Shown here: in pieces, positions 17,619 through 26,056 of the stretch
How the letters are laid out: each line of letters opens with the position of its first letter
Numbering within the stretch: position 1 is the first letter of the stretch
From: Candidatus Thorarchaeota archaeon
GTDB lineage: Archaea > Asgardarchaeota > Thorarchaeia > Thorarchaeales > Thorarchaeaceae
Length of the DNA: 32,797 bases
NCBI GenBank assembly: GCA_029210805.1
Contig: JARGGA010000005.1
Span: 1 to 32,797 of the forward strand
Direction of reading: 5' to 3'
Made by a program: the position numbers and the translations under genes
The notes under the pieces: model-generated
Databases searched by the model: none
What the model was told of the DNA's origin: nothing
What the model saw: the letters and a program-made list of their open reading frames with translations, nothing else

Positions 17619-19784
17619 ATGGCAGATATTGAAAAATCACCAGTTCTCTTATGCACATGTGGCAAACAACTTAATCTAGATTACGAATTTCTCTCATCCG
17701 AGTTAGGGAAAGTCGCAATGGCATCTTCCGTCACAGTTCAAGATACATGTTGTCAAGATGACGGACTGGAGAAGATTGCAGAACTCCTGAGTAAGAGTAA
17801 TGGTCGTCTTGTTCTTGGTGCTTGTACAAATCAGAAAATTCAGCCAAGAATTGACCAATACATGAAACAAAAGGGTATAGATCCCTCTAGAATTCGGTAT
17901 ATCAACATCCGTGAACACTCTGCGTGGGTGCATCCGGACAAGCAAGAAGCGTCCGAAAAGTCCCTTGATATGCTCCGTGGCGGGCTTGCTTCGGCAGGCA
18001 TCTCAAATCCGCTGACAGTTGAAGAAAAAGAAGTAGCAAAACATGTGACTGTTGTAGGTGGCGGAATAGCTGGAATAGAAACTGCATTGAGTTTGGATAA
18101 CCTAGGCTACAGTGTAACCCTCATAGAACTCGAAGAAAAACTGGGTGGTCATGTTGTAAATCTCCCAGTGATTGCACCGACTGGCAGGTCAGGTATTGAA
18201 GTATTGAAAGGCAGACTTGAAGCACTTGAGAAGAGTAAGAATATCACAGTCATGACTCAGACTCAAGTCAAGTATTTCCAGGGTGAAATGGGCAACTTCA
18301 CTGTAAACTACGTGACTAATGATGAAAATGAGGGCGAGTTACGGACATCTGCTGTTGTGATGGCTACTGGATTTAAAGAATTCAAACCATTCGCAATGGA
18401 AGAATATCGCTATGGAAAGAATCCTGATGTCTTGACACAATATGAGCTCTCCACCATGCTTTCTGGAGGGGCTCTCAAGAGACCCTATAATGATGGGGAT
18501 GTAAAAGAGGTCGTAATGGTTCAATGTGTGGGAAGCAGGTCTGAGGATTACAAGAGAGACTGTAGCAAGCTTTGTTGTACATTTGCAATAGATAATGCAC
18601 TCGAACTTCTTGAAAGGGACCCAAGTATCAATGTGAGAATCGTCTACATGGATATTCGAGTACCCTTTGAGAATGAGATGATCTACAAAGAGTCACGTGA
18701 AAAAGGTGTAGATTACATCCGTGGACGCATTAGTATGGTCTGGGAAAAGGATGGACAGACCTATGTCAAAATCTATGATTCTCTCTTGAATCAGTACTTT
18801 GAAGTCGCTGCAGATCTGGTCGTTCTTTCTGCAGCAATTCTTCCCTCTGATGGACTATCAGAACTATCGGAAACTCTAGGGTATGCTCTGCAAGAGGATG
18901 GTCATATCAAAGAACTCTATGGAAAACTTCGAAGAAATGAAACTCGTCGACGTGGTGTTGTTGCGGTTGGCGCTGTAACTAGACCACAATTCGTCTTCGA
19001 AGCAGTAACTGATGCTCAAGCTGCAGCCTTGGTATTACACAATGAGCTGCAAGGAGGCAAAATCCAGTCAATTGCCCGTGGTGCTGTTCTGAACGTAGAT
19101 GACTGTGTTGGTTGTAGTCTGTGTGCACAACAATGTCCACGTGGAGTGCCCCTCATGATTGAGCAGACAGAGGAAGAGGAGCTAGATGAAGACCAGAAAT
19201 TTATCTTCAAAGCAGCCATTGACACTCTAAATTGTCATGCTTGTGGTGTATGTCAGAGCCTGTGTCCCTCTGGTGCAACACAATTGAACTTCTTGAGCAA
19301 CGACCAACTTTGGTCTGAAATTGAAGCAACATTGGAAAAGGCTGAAGGAACCAAACCAACGACTCTGTGTTTCTACTGCGAAGAATGCGCAGTTTCCACC
19401 ATAGATATTGCAGGGGCTCGGAAAATGGAATACCCTGCAAGCACACGGTTGATTCCAGTCCCCTGTGCAGGGCGTGTTAGCATAATTGATATTCTGAAAG
19501 CATTTGAAAATGGTGCAGGATCTGTCATGATTGCTGCTTGTGAGAAGGATAGGTGCCATGTTGGTGGAACGGGTAATGAAATAGCACAGGTGCAGGTGGA
19601 TGTTGCCCGAGATATCCTGAATGCCATTGGATGGAAGGGTGAAAGAGTCGATATGTTCAGGATGTTTAGTGCAGAACCTGAACGCTTTACCAATGCGATT
19701 AATGAGATGGTAAAACGGGCTGTTGAATTTGGTCCAACGCCGGTGCATCAAGGAACCGCTGGATTGTGGGAGGCAGAGAAATGA
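17619..19784 (+). CDS. hdrA: HdrA-like subunit with ferredoxin motifs and C-terminal MvhD/FlpD-like domain (721 aa)
   Basis: HVTVVGGGIAGIETALSL; CVGCSLCAQQCP and CHACGVCQSLCP; C-terminal CFYCEECAVSTIDIAG...VPCAGRVSIIDILKAFENGAGSVMIAACEKDRCHVGGTGNE. Confidence 0.88.
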   Translation: MADIEKSPVLLCTCGKQLNLDYEFLSSELGKVAMASSVTVQDTCCQDDGLEKIAELLSKSNGRLVLGACTNQKIQPRIDQYMKQKGIDPSRIRYINIREHSAWVHPDKQEASEKSLDMLRGGLASAGISNPLTVEEKEVAKHVTVVGGGIAGIETALSLDNLGYSVTLIELEEKLGGHVVNLPVIAPTGRSGIEVLKGRLEALEKSKNITVMTQTQVKYFQGEMGNFTVNYVTNDENEGELRTSAVVMATGFKEFKPFAMEEYRYGKNPDVLTQYELSTMLSGGALKRPYNDGDVKEVVMVQCVGSRSEDYKRDCSKLCCTFAIDNALELLERDPSINVRIVYMDIRVPFENEMIYKESREKGVDYIRGRISMVWEKDGQTYVKIYDSLLNQYFEVAADLVVLSAAILPSDGLSELSETLGYALQEDGHIKELYGKLRRNETRRRGVVAVGAVTRPQFVFEAVTDAQAAALVLHNELQGGKIQSIARGAVLNVDDCVGCSLCAQQCPRGVPLMIEQTEEEELDEDQKFIFKAAIDTLNCHACGVCQSLCPSGATQLNFLSNDQLWSEIEATLEKAEGTKPTTLCFYCEECAVSTIDIAGARKMEYPASTRLIPVPCAGRVSIIDILKAFENGAGSVMIAACEKDRCHVGGTGNEIAQVQVDVARDILNAIGWKGERVDMFRMFSAEPERFTNAINEMVKRAVEFGPTPVHQGTAGLWEAEK

Positions 19785-19849
19785 GTGGCGATATAGTTGC
19801 AAAGGCGAGTGAAGTAAGTGTCTGCGATTCCAACCCTGGTGTTCTATGA
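19781..19849 (+). CDS. 22-aa ATGA-overlapping ORF at the end of hdrA (MSGDIVAKASEVSVCDSNPGVL); possible remnant of a truncated downstream gene
   Basis: ATGA start/stop overlap typical of translational coupling; very short. Confidence 0.3.
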   Translation: MSGDIVAKASEVSVCDSNPGVL

Positions 19850-19970
19850 TGTTAAACGGATTGGAAGAACTGATAATAGAAACACTGCTAGAACACGTAA
19901 AACAGGTCTTTGGTTGCCCCTTGCTTTGGCACATTCAAGGTGATAGTCCGATAGAACATAAAAAAGGACA

Positions 19971-20059
19971 TGGCCTCGGGGGCGAGATTTGAGCTCGCGT
20001 GAGGTACTGCCTCAACTTGGTCATAAGATGAGTGCCATAGACCTCTGGGCGTCCAGTCT
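19971..20059 (-). pseudogene. class-II (Ser/Leu-type) tRNA-like sequence, probably a decayed tRNA
   Basis: Minus strand: T-arm GCGAG-CTCAAAT-CTCGC, 3' acceptor CCCCGAG, discriminator G, CCA, variable arm TGAGG-CAGTA-CCTCA (20000-20014), D-arm GCC..A..GG..A..GGC. The 5' acceptor strand (AGACTGG) and anticodon stem (CTCAT/CCAAG) do not pair. Confidence 0.55.
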
Positions 20060-20070
20060 TCGCTTTTTTC

Positions 20071-21642
20071 TCAGTCCGAATCGTCCTTAATAATCTGTTT
20101 CAGGATTTTTGAAATTGCATCCCATTCTAGATTTGTTTTCTTCATGAGCGTGTGTACGGCCTTGTGACAAGATTGGCATAGCGCTACCCATTCATCAGGA
20201 TTCAGTGATTCTAGGTTCTCTTTGGTCCATAGAAGGCTACGATGGTGAGGTTTTCCATCCTTCTTATGGATGAGTTCCTTTTCGAAATCACATATATTAC
20301 AGCTGGTACCAAAGATGCTCTCTCGCAATTCATCAATACTTAGACCATCAAATTCCCTAGGCTCCCACCCCATCTTCCGGAGAACTCTACGAATTGGATG
20401 GTGGGTTTTGAATCCGAAATATTGTCCAATTTCATTCAAAGACATCTTCTCATCATAATATAATCTGAATACCACATCGGGGTCCAATTCTCTCTTGGGG
20501 TCCCAACCTTCTTCTTTGAAGATACGACCAATTGTTCTTGGTGAGCAATCTAATTGTTCAGAGATCTCTTCCATTGTCCACTTTTCATCAAAGAATAAAC
20601 TGTATACCTCTTCGCGGTTTATTCCCTTCCCTTTGGGGCGAGTTTCCCACCCCTCTTGTCTGAAAATGCGTCGTAGTGAATTCCCATTCTTCAATCCTAA
20701 ATGGTCTGCTACTTCTTGTAGCGTGAGTTCTTTATCAAAATATAATCTATATACTTCCTCAGAATCGATTTCCTTTTGAGGAACTGAATGGGGACGAGAA
20801 GTCCACATCTCTTCAATAAATATGCGACGAATTGGAGCTATCGAGCACCCAATAAGGTCAGCTATCTTTTGCATTGATAAATTCTCATCGAAATAGAGAT
20901 TGTACACTTCCTCTCTATCTATTTCCTGTTTTAGAGAGCGGACTTCCCAATCTTGGTTCTTGAAAGCTTGTCGTATAGAGAAACTAGATTTGAAACCAAA
21001 GTGATTAGCAATTTCATTCATTGACTTTCCTTCTTCATAATATAATCTGTGTGCATCCTGTAGTGGTACATCTTTGATATCCGAGCGGAACTGCCAACCA
21101 TTTACTTTGAACAGTCGGTTAATTGGGCTTCTAGAGATTCCCAGTTTTTTTGCAATTTCATATGATGATAGACGCTCATCAAAATATAATCTATGAATCT
21201 CTTCTGAATCCAGCTCTATTTTTGGGTGAGAACTCGGTCTTGCTTCCCAACCGTTGATTTTGAAAATGCGCCGAATTGGATTCTTTGTTCTAAAACCAAA
21301 ATGCGCAGCTATCGCTTTCATTGATTTGTTCTTGTCAAAGTATAGACTTCGTACTTCTTGAGTGTCAATCTCCTTTGCTGCTGTTCGAGTGTTCGTGGTT
21401 TCAACATCTATCTCTTGTTCAAACACCTTGTATTTTTCGAATCTCCAACCATGTTCATCAAACAATTCTTGGATTCGTTCTTTATCTGCGAACTTCTTAG
21501 CAATATCCCCCAGAAACAAAGATTCCTTATCGTAGATACTATCTCCTTTCTCCTTTTCCGAGCTTGACCACCGATACCACCTACCCACACGCAAACCGAT
21601 TCCCAAGTGGCGTAGCCCCACATTGTAGTGGGGGCAAGTCAT
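20071..21642 (-). CDS. tandem helix-turn-helix array protein with C-terminal HNH nuclease domain (523 aa)
   Basis: Seven clear ~45-51-aa repeats of type EEVYxLYFDExLSMxEIAxxxGxxxxxIRRIFKxxGWExR plus a degenerate N-terminal one; C-terminal CNIC-x14-HHR...NPDEWVALCQSCHKAVH HNH signature. Exact start uncertain. Confidence 0.8.
   Translation of the reverse strand: MTCPHYNVGLRHLGIGLRVGRWYRWSSSEKEKGDSIYDKESLFLGDIAKKFADKERIQELFDEHGWRFEKYKVFEQEIDVETTNTRTAAKEIDTQEVRSLYFDKNKSMKAIAAHFGFRTKNPIRRIFKINGWEARPSSHPKIELDSEEIHRLYFDERLSSYEIAKKLGISRSPINRLFKVNGWQFRSDIKDVPLQDAHRLYYEEGKSMNEIANHFGFKSSFSIRQAFKNQDWEVRSLKQEIDREEVYNLYFDENLSMQKIADLIGCSIAPIRRIFIEEMWTSRPHSVPQKEIDSEEVYRLYFDKELTLQEVADHLGLKNGNSLRRIFRQEGWETRPKGKGINREEVYSLFFDEKWTMEEISEQLDCSPRTIGRIFKEEGWDPKRELDPDVVFRLYYDEKMSLNEIGQYFGFKTHHPIRRVLRKMGWEPREFDGLSIDELRESIFGTSCNICDFEKELIHKKDGKPHHRSLLWTKENLESLNPDEWVALCQSCHKAVHTLMKKTNLEWDAISKILKQIIKDDSD
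21616..21633. repeat. hairpin CCCCAC-attgta-GTGGGG at 5' end of the HTH-array/HNH ORF
   Basis: 6-bp perfect inverted repeat in the region encoding the annotated N-terminus. Confidence 0.5.
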
Positions 21643-22083
21643 TTTCCCACTATAAGAATTCTTGGTTTGAAGTGGGTAGCTTTACTAATCAAATCTATTC
21701 CTTGTTTTCAACAACTCGTTACGAGAATCTTGAAATCTGAAAGAAGCGCAAGTCACAATAGCTCAATGTCCTATTCCACTCATCCACCTATTCTCTTGAA
21801 GCATGACCTGACAACAACACTGAGTATACCTCTTGAAAGGCTCATCTCATCCTGAAGTCCTGTGGGAGTCGTAGAGCATATCCTCAGTGTGGGCAGCGTC
21901 TGATGCAATCACACTCCTCTTTCTCAACTTAAACTTCTAAGATGTGCATTGACGAAAGAATAGGTGGCAGATTCGTGGGAATCGTGGTAGGAGGGGGGAG
22001 TTTGTGTAATGAGGGCATGTTACAAAACTAGCCCACGTATCCGCCAAGTATTCATGTACGGACCTTCTATTTAACATCATTCC

Positions 22084-22224
22084 TCAAGAATCTTCAAGAA
22101 CATAACCATGTCCGGTTTCTCTAGCGATTTCATTTTCTTTCAGACAATCTGCTCTTTTCGTGCTTCCCCATATGGCTCTCGAAGATTCAATAGGATAACC
22201 GTCTTCGTCATATGTATCAGCCAC
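22084..22224 (-). pseudogene. short coding-like remnant or GTG-start 46-aa ORF (MADTYDEDGYPIESSRAIWGSTKRADCLKENEIARETGHGYVLEDS)
   Basis: Protein-like composition; an in-frame stop lies shortly upstream; no ATG. Confidence 0.25.
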
Positions 22225-22442
22225 AACTATCTTGAAAAATAGATGAGCAATCTAACTACATTGCCAGAAAAGCAAAAGAAGATGCAAAGGTCTCGTCGAG
22301 GAAAAGAAAATAATCCCTTTTCCTGACAGATTATGTCATTCTCAGACAGGTTTATTATTATCTAATCGACGACTACCTCATTGTGGTCAAAGTGAAGAGT
22401 GCACATGTCCCAATCTCATTGATGATGAAAGGAGGCAGCTAA

Positions 22443-24713
22443 ATGACTAGCAGACCCAAGACATCGATTTCCTTTGTTTTCGGAAAGAGACAACGTATGA
22501 TGGATATGATGTTGGTACTTGGTGGACTCAAAGAGGAAGCTGCTGTTCCCCTTAGCAAAGTAAATGAAGAAATTTCGAAATTAAAACAGGAGATTGAACC
22601 CCTCACAGCAGAGATTCTTGAATTTCCAGAGAGATACTTCCAAGCATTCTTTGATACTGCAAAGAAAGCAGGTCTTGGAAATTCACTCTCCGATAGAGGT
22701 GTTCTTACTGAATCTATAGGAAACCTTGAGTCTGCACTTTCGAATGGAGATTCATCAGCGTTAACGGGCCTACTTGAAGTTCTGAAGACTCGCCTTGATT
22801 CTATGTCAGAGAAAGAAGATGCTTCCCAAGATAGTTCAGTGGGAGATGTATCTGCAATTCTAAAACCAGTAGTGGGCCTAATTTCTAATATTCAAGCAAG
22901 TATAAACAGCTTTGAGGAGAAGGCAAAAGCAGACGAAGAAGAAGCAATGAAAGAATTAGAGTCACTAACAGATTCCTTTGCCTCATTGACTTTGGACCTA
23001 AATTCAGACCCAGATGCCTCATTGGCAGAACTACAGAAGTTGGGAACCAACACCCGATATGGTCCATTTCTTCGAATAGCAGCACAGCTAAAAAGAGGAA
23101 AAAGGGATGGGAGAATAGATGATGCCCGTTTCGGGGACTTGATTCGTACAAATCTTCTTCTGGAACTTCGTCGTGGTATCATCATGTTTGTGCTGGGAAA
23201 AATGGGATCTAAAACAGCTGTGCAATTAGGTGAATCTATGGGAATATCTCCTAAGGATGTACAGAATGCCATTGTTAGCATGATTGGCAGAGGCGAAGTG
23301 GAGATGGTCGGACTTGATGGCGATGCTCCTGTCTTTGCGCAAGTTCTTACCAAAACACCAGACACAACACTTGTTGTGAAACGTATCGTTCAGCAGCTTC
23401 GGGGTATCGTAAAGACCCTAGATGAGTCCAGTAAATCGACCGTCCAAGAACCTCTGGAGCAACTTGAGGGTGTTCTTGAGCGACTTCAGTTATTGGGAGC
23501 ATATGATGAACCTGCTCTCTCTGAGCCAATAACAAATCTCCGAGAAGTTGTCGAAAAGGCTACAGAAGCGGCTATAGGTTCAGGATCTTCTGAAGACTCG
23601 AAGGAACTTCGTCTTCTGGTATCAGCAGGTCTTGAAGCCTTTACAAGATTCAGATTGAAAATCACACTTGAGAAAGGACCCAACTTGGTTTCTGGTCTCA
23701 ATGTCTACGGAGAGCAGCTCGATCCAGAGAAATACAAACAGATTATGGACAATTATCTAGATAGCGAGCTTGAGAGAGGCACACTGCTCATTCTAATCAG
23801 GGAAATTGGAGCAATGACTGCAAAGGATCTTGCTGAAAAGTCTAGGATTCCGCAAGATAGGATTTTACAACACCTGCTACGGATGAAGCGCGATGAATTG
23901 CTGACAATTGCTGGCGAAGACCATGGGTATGTTCTATATGATGTTCCTAGAACACTGAATGAAGCGGAAATTGCAATTCAGACTGCCTGCAATCTGGCAT
24001 CTTTGACTGCCCAAGCCAAGACCGAGCTTCAAGAAATTCTCTCCGATCTTAGGCCTGATACAATTGGCAGACTTACAGGCGCCCTTGAAATCTTCTCTAG
24101 GTCACGTGATAAGATGGAAACAATCACGATAGATGGAACAGTAGTTGGTAATGACATTCTATCTAGCGTGGAAGAAACAATCAAGTCATCAGTTTCAATG
24201 GGCTATCGTACTCGAGCGCGACTCCCAAGCACACGACCCAAAGTCACTATCGATGACCTGCTGGATGTTGATGTCCCATCAGTACTGGAGGAATATCGAG
24301 GTATGATGGGATATGCTCCACTCCTTGGATTTGGTACGATTGAATGGGATTACGCAAAGTGTGTTGGGTGCAAGTCATGTGAAATTGCATGTCCGGAGGA
24401 TGCTATCGAGCTTAAACCGGTTATCGACATACCCAAGTTCTTTGAATTGACAAACGAGGAGATTGAAAAACAACTTGTGAACAAAGGAATGTTCTACAAG
24501 ACTGTAAGGTCTCTTGCCACAACCAAACCAACTTCTCAAATCAAACTTGGTGAAGAAAAACCAGGGTTTGGAACAGTTGAAGTCGATCTCTGGCTCTGTG
24601 TTGGATGCAGAACTTGTGTAAGACGTTGTCCAGGAACAGAGGGAGGCGCATTGGAACTGGACCTCAAGTGGAACCTTCCGGAAGTTGTCAGGCATCTCGT
24701 TTCGCCGAACTAA
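22443..24713 (+). CDS. winged-helix-like / dicluster ferredoxin fusion protein (756 aa)
   Basis: Two related HTH-like segments (RRGIIMFVLGKMGSKTAVQLGESMGISPKDVQNAIVSMIGRGEVEMV; ERGTLLILIREIGAMTAKDLAEKSRIPQDRILQHLLRMKRDELLTI) and C-terminal CVGCKSCEIACP and CVGCRTCVRRCP. RBS GGAGG before the ATG. Confidence 0.8.
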   Translation: MTSRPKTSISFVFGKRQRMMDMMLVLGGLKEEAAVPLSKVNEEISKLKQEIEPLTAEILEFPERYFQAFFDTAKKAGLGNSLSDRGVLTESIGNLESALSNGDSSALTGLLEVLKTRLDSMSEKEDASQDSSVGDVSAILKPVVGLISNIQASINSFEEKAKADEEEAMKELESLTDSFASLTLDLNSDPDASLAELQKLGTNTRYGPFLRIAAQLKRGKRDGRIDDARFGDLIRTNLLLELRRGIIMFVLGKMGSKTAVQLGESMGISPKDVQNAIVSMIGRGEVEMVGLDGDAPVFAQVLTKTPDTTLVVKRIVQQLRGIVKTLDESSKSTVQEPLEQLEGVLERLQLLGAYDEPALSEPITNLREVVEKATEAAIGSGSSEDSKELRLLVSAGLEAFTRFRLKITLEKGPNLVSGLNVYGEQLDPEKYKQIMDNYLDSELERGTLLILIREIGAMTAKDLAEKSRIPQDRILQHLLRMKRDELLTIAGEDHGYVLYDVPRTLNEAEIAIQTACNLASLTAQAKTELQEILSDLRPDTIGRLTGALEIFSRSRDKMETITIDGTVVGNDILSSVEETIKSSVSMGYRTRARLPSTRPKVTIDDLLDVDVPSVLEEYRGMMGYAPLLGFGTIEWDYAKCVGCKSCEIACPEDAIELKPVIDIPKFFELTNEEIEKQLVNKGMFYKTVRSLATTKPTSQIKLGEEKPGFGTVEVDLWLCVGCRTCVRRCPGTEGGALELDLKWNLPEVVRHLVSPN

Positions 24714-24802
24714 CACCTTCAAATGAACTCGCCATTTCAAAAGGGACATATACGGATGTAGATAGTTCTAGGTATTGGAACAAAGGTTGGGTGCTGTAAG
24801 AT

Positions 24803-26002
24803 ATGATTGACTTCTCTCTAACAGATGAACAAAAGAATCTACAGAAAAAAGCGCGTGATTTCGCGCAAGAATACATGCTTCCGTACGCTTCATATTATGA
24901 CAAAACTGGTGAATTTCCAACACCAATAGTCAAGAAAGCGTGGGAAGCTGGATTGATGAATCTGGGAATACCTAAGGAATATGGTGGACCTGGTCTTGGG
25001 TTAGTTGACGCATGTATAGCAGTAGAAGAGTTTGCTGCTGGTTGTGCAGGGATGACTACGAGTATCTTTGCCAATCAGCTTGGTCCAGAGCCAGTTTTGA
25101 TTGCAGGTTCTCATGAGCAAAAGGAGAAGTACTTGCGACCGCTGACGAAAGAACCCAAGCTTGTTTCTTTTGCGTGTTCTGAGCCCGGAATGGGTAGTGA
25201 TGTTGCAGGTATCAAGACTACAGCACGAAAGGAAGGGGATTCATACATTCTCAATGGTGCCAAATTTTGGATAACAAATGCGCCTCATGCCGATTATTTC
25301 ACAGTCTTCGCAAGTCTTGATCCAAGCAAGCGGCACAAAGCGCTCTGTGCATTCATTGTAGATGCAGACACTCCGGGAGTAAAGACTGGAAAACCAGTGG
25401 AGAAAATGGGACATAGAGCCTCTGCCACTTCCTCAGTAATGTTCAGAGATGCAAAGGTACCAGGAGAGAATCTTCTCGCGGGTGAGGGACAAGGCTTTCG
25501 AATTGCCATGCAGACTTTTGCAATGACGCGACCAGCAATTGCTGCCTTTGCAACAGGCCTTGCAAGAGCATCAATGGAATTTGCTAGAGCATATACTGAC
25601 AAGAGGGAGGTCTTCAGTAGCAAACTTAGGGAATTTGAAGTGATTCAGTTCAAACTGGCAGAGATGTATATGAAAGTAGAAACATCTCGTCTTTTGTACC
25701 TCAAAGCGGCATGGGCGGCAGATAATACACCTGACGCCACAATTCCAGCTAGCGTGGCTAAAGCATATGCCACTGATGCAGCTATGTGGTGTGCAAGTGA
25801 AGCGGTCCAGATACATGGAGGGTATGGATACATTGACCAGTATCCTGTTGAGAAGCTGTTCAGAGATGCAAAACTATACCAAATCTATGAAGGCACAAGC
25901 GAAGTGCAGCGTTTGATACTTGGCAGGTTTGTGCTTGATGGCTACCAACCTGCAATGGAAAATCTACCCAAATGGACTGGACAAAAAGCACCTGACTTCT
26001 AA
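24803..26002 (+). CDS. acyl-CoA dehydrogenase
   Basis: MIDFSLTDEQKNLQKKARDFAQEY; FACSEPGMGSD; IHGGYGYIDQYPVEKLFRDAKLYQIYEGTSEVQRLILGR. Confidence 0.93.
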   Translation: MIDFSLTDEQKNLQKKARDFAQEYMLPYASYYDKTGEFPTPIVKKAWEAGLMNLGIPKEYGGPGLGLVDACIAVEEFAAGCAGMTTSIFANQLGPEPVLIAGSHEQKEKYLRPLTKEPKLVSFACSEPGMGSDVAGIKTTARKEGDSYILNGAKFWITNAPHADYFTVFASLDPSKRHKALCAFIVDADTPGVKTGKPVEKMGHRASATSSVMFRDAKVPGENLLAGEGQGFRIAMQTFAMTRPAIAAFATGLARASMEFARAYTDKREVFSSKLREFEVIQFKLAEMYMKVETSRLLYLKAAWAADNTPDATIPASVAKAYATDAAMWCASEAVQIHGGYGYIDQYPVEKLFRDAKLYQIYEGTSEVQRLILGRFVLDGYQPAMENLPKWTGQKAPDF

Positions 26003-26056
26003 GAGAATTATTGTCTTTGGAGCGGATGGTATTTCTAAACATCCGTTCCTTCTTTC

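Noticed and set aside
19227-19934. 235-aa minus-strand ORF
   Set aside because: Antisense to the Fe-S/MvhD region of hdrA, Cys/His/Ser-rich composition typical of a shadow ORF, no recognisable motif.
19971-20059. Functional intact tRNA gene
   Set aside because: 5' acceptor strand and anticodon stem do not pair, so it is listed only as a tRNA-like relic or candidate split piece.
20350-21372. Regularly spaced similar sequences suggesting a CRISPR or tandem DNA repeat array
   Set aside because: Repeats are about 140-155 nt, divergent at DNA level and in frame, encoding the HTH repeats of the 523-aa protein; no short identical repeats with unique spacers.
22892-23365. 157-aa minus-strand ORF
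   Set aside because: Antisense shadow of the well-supported 756-aa ferredoxin fusion gene.
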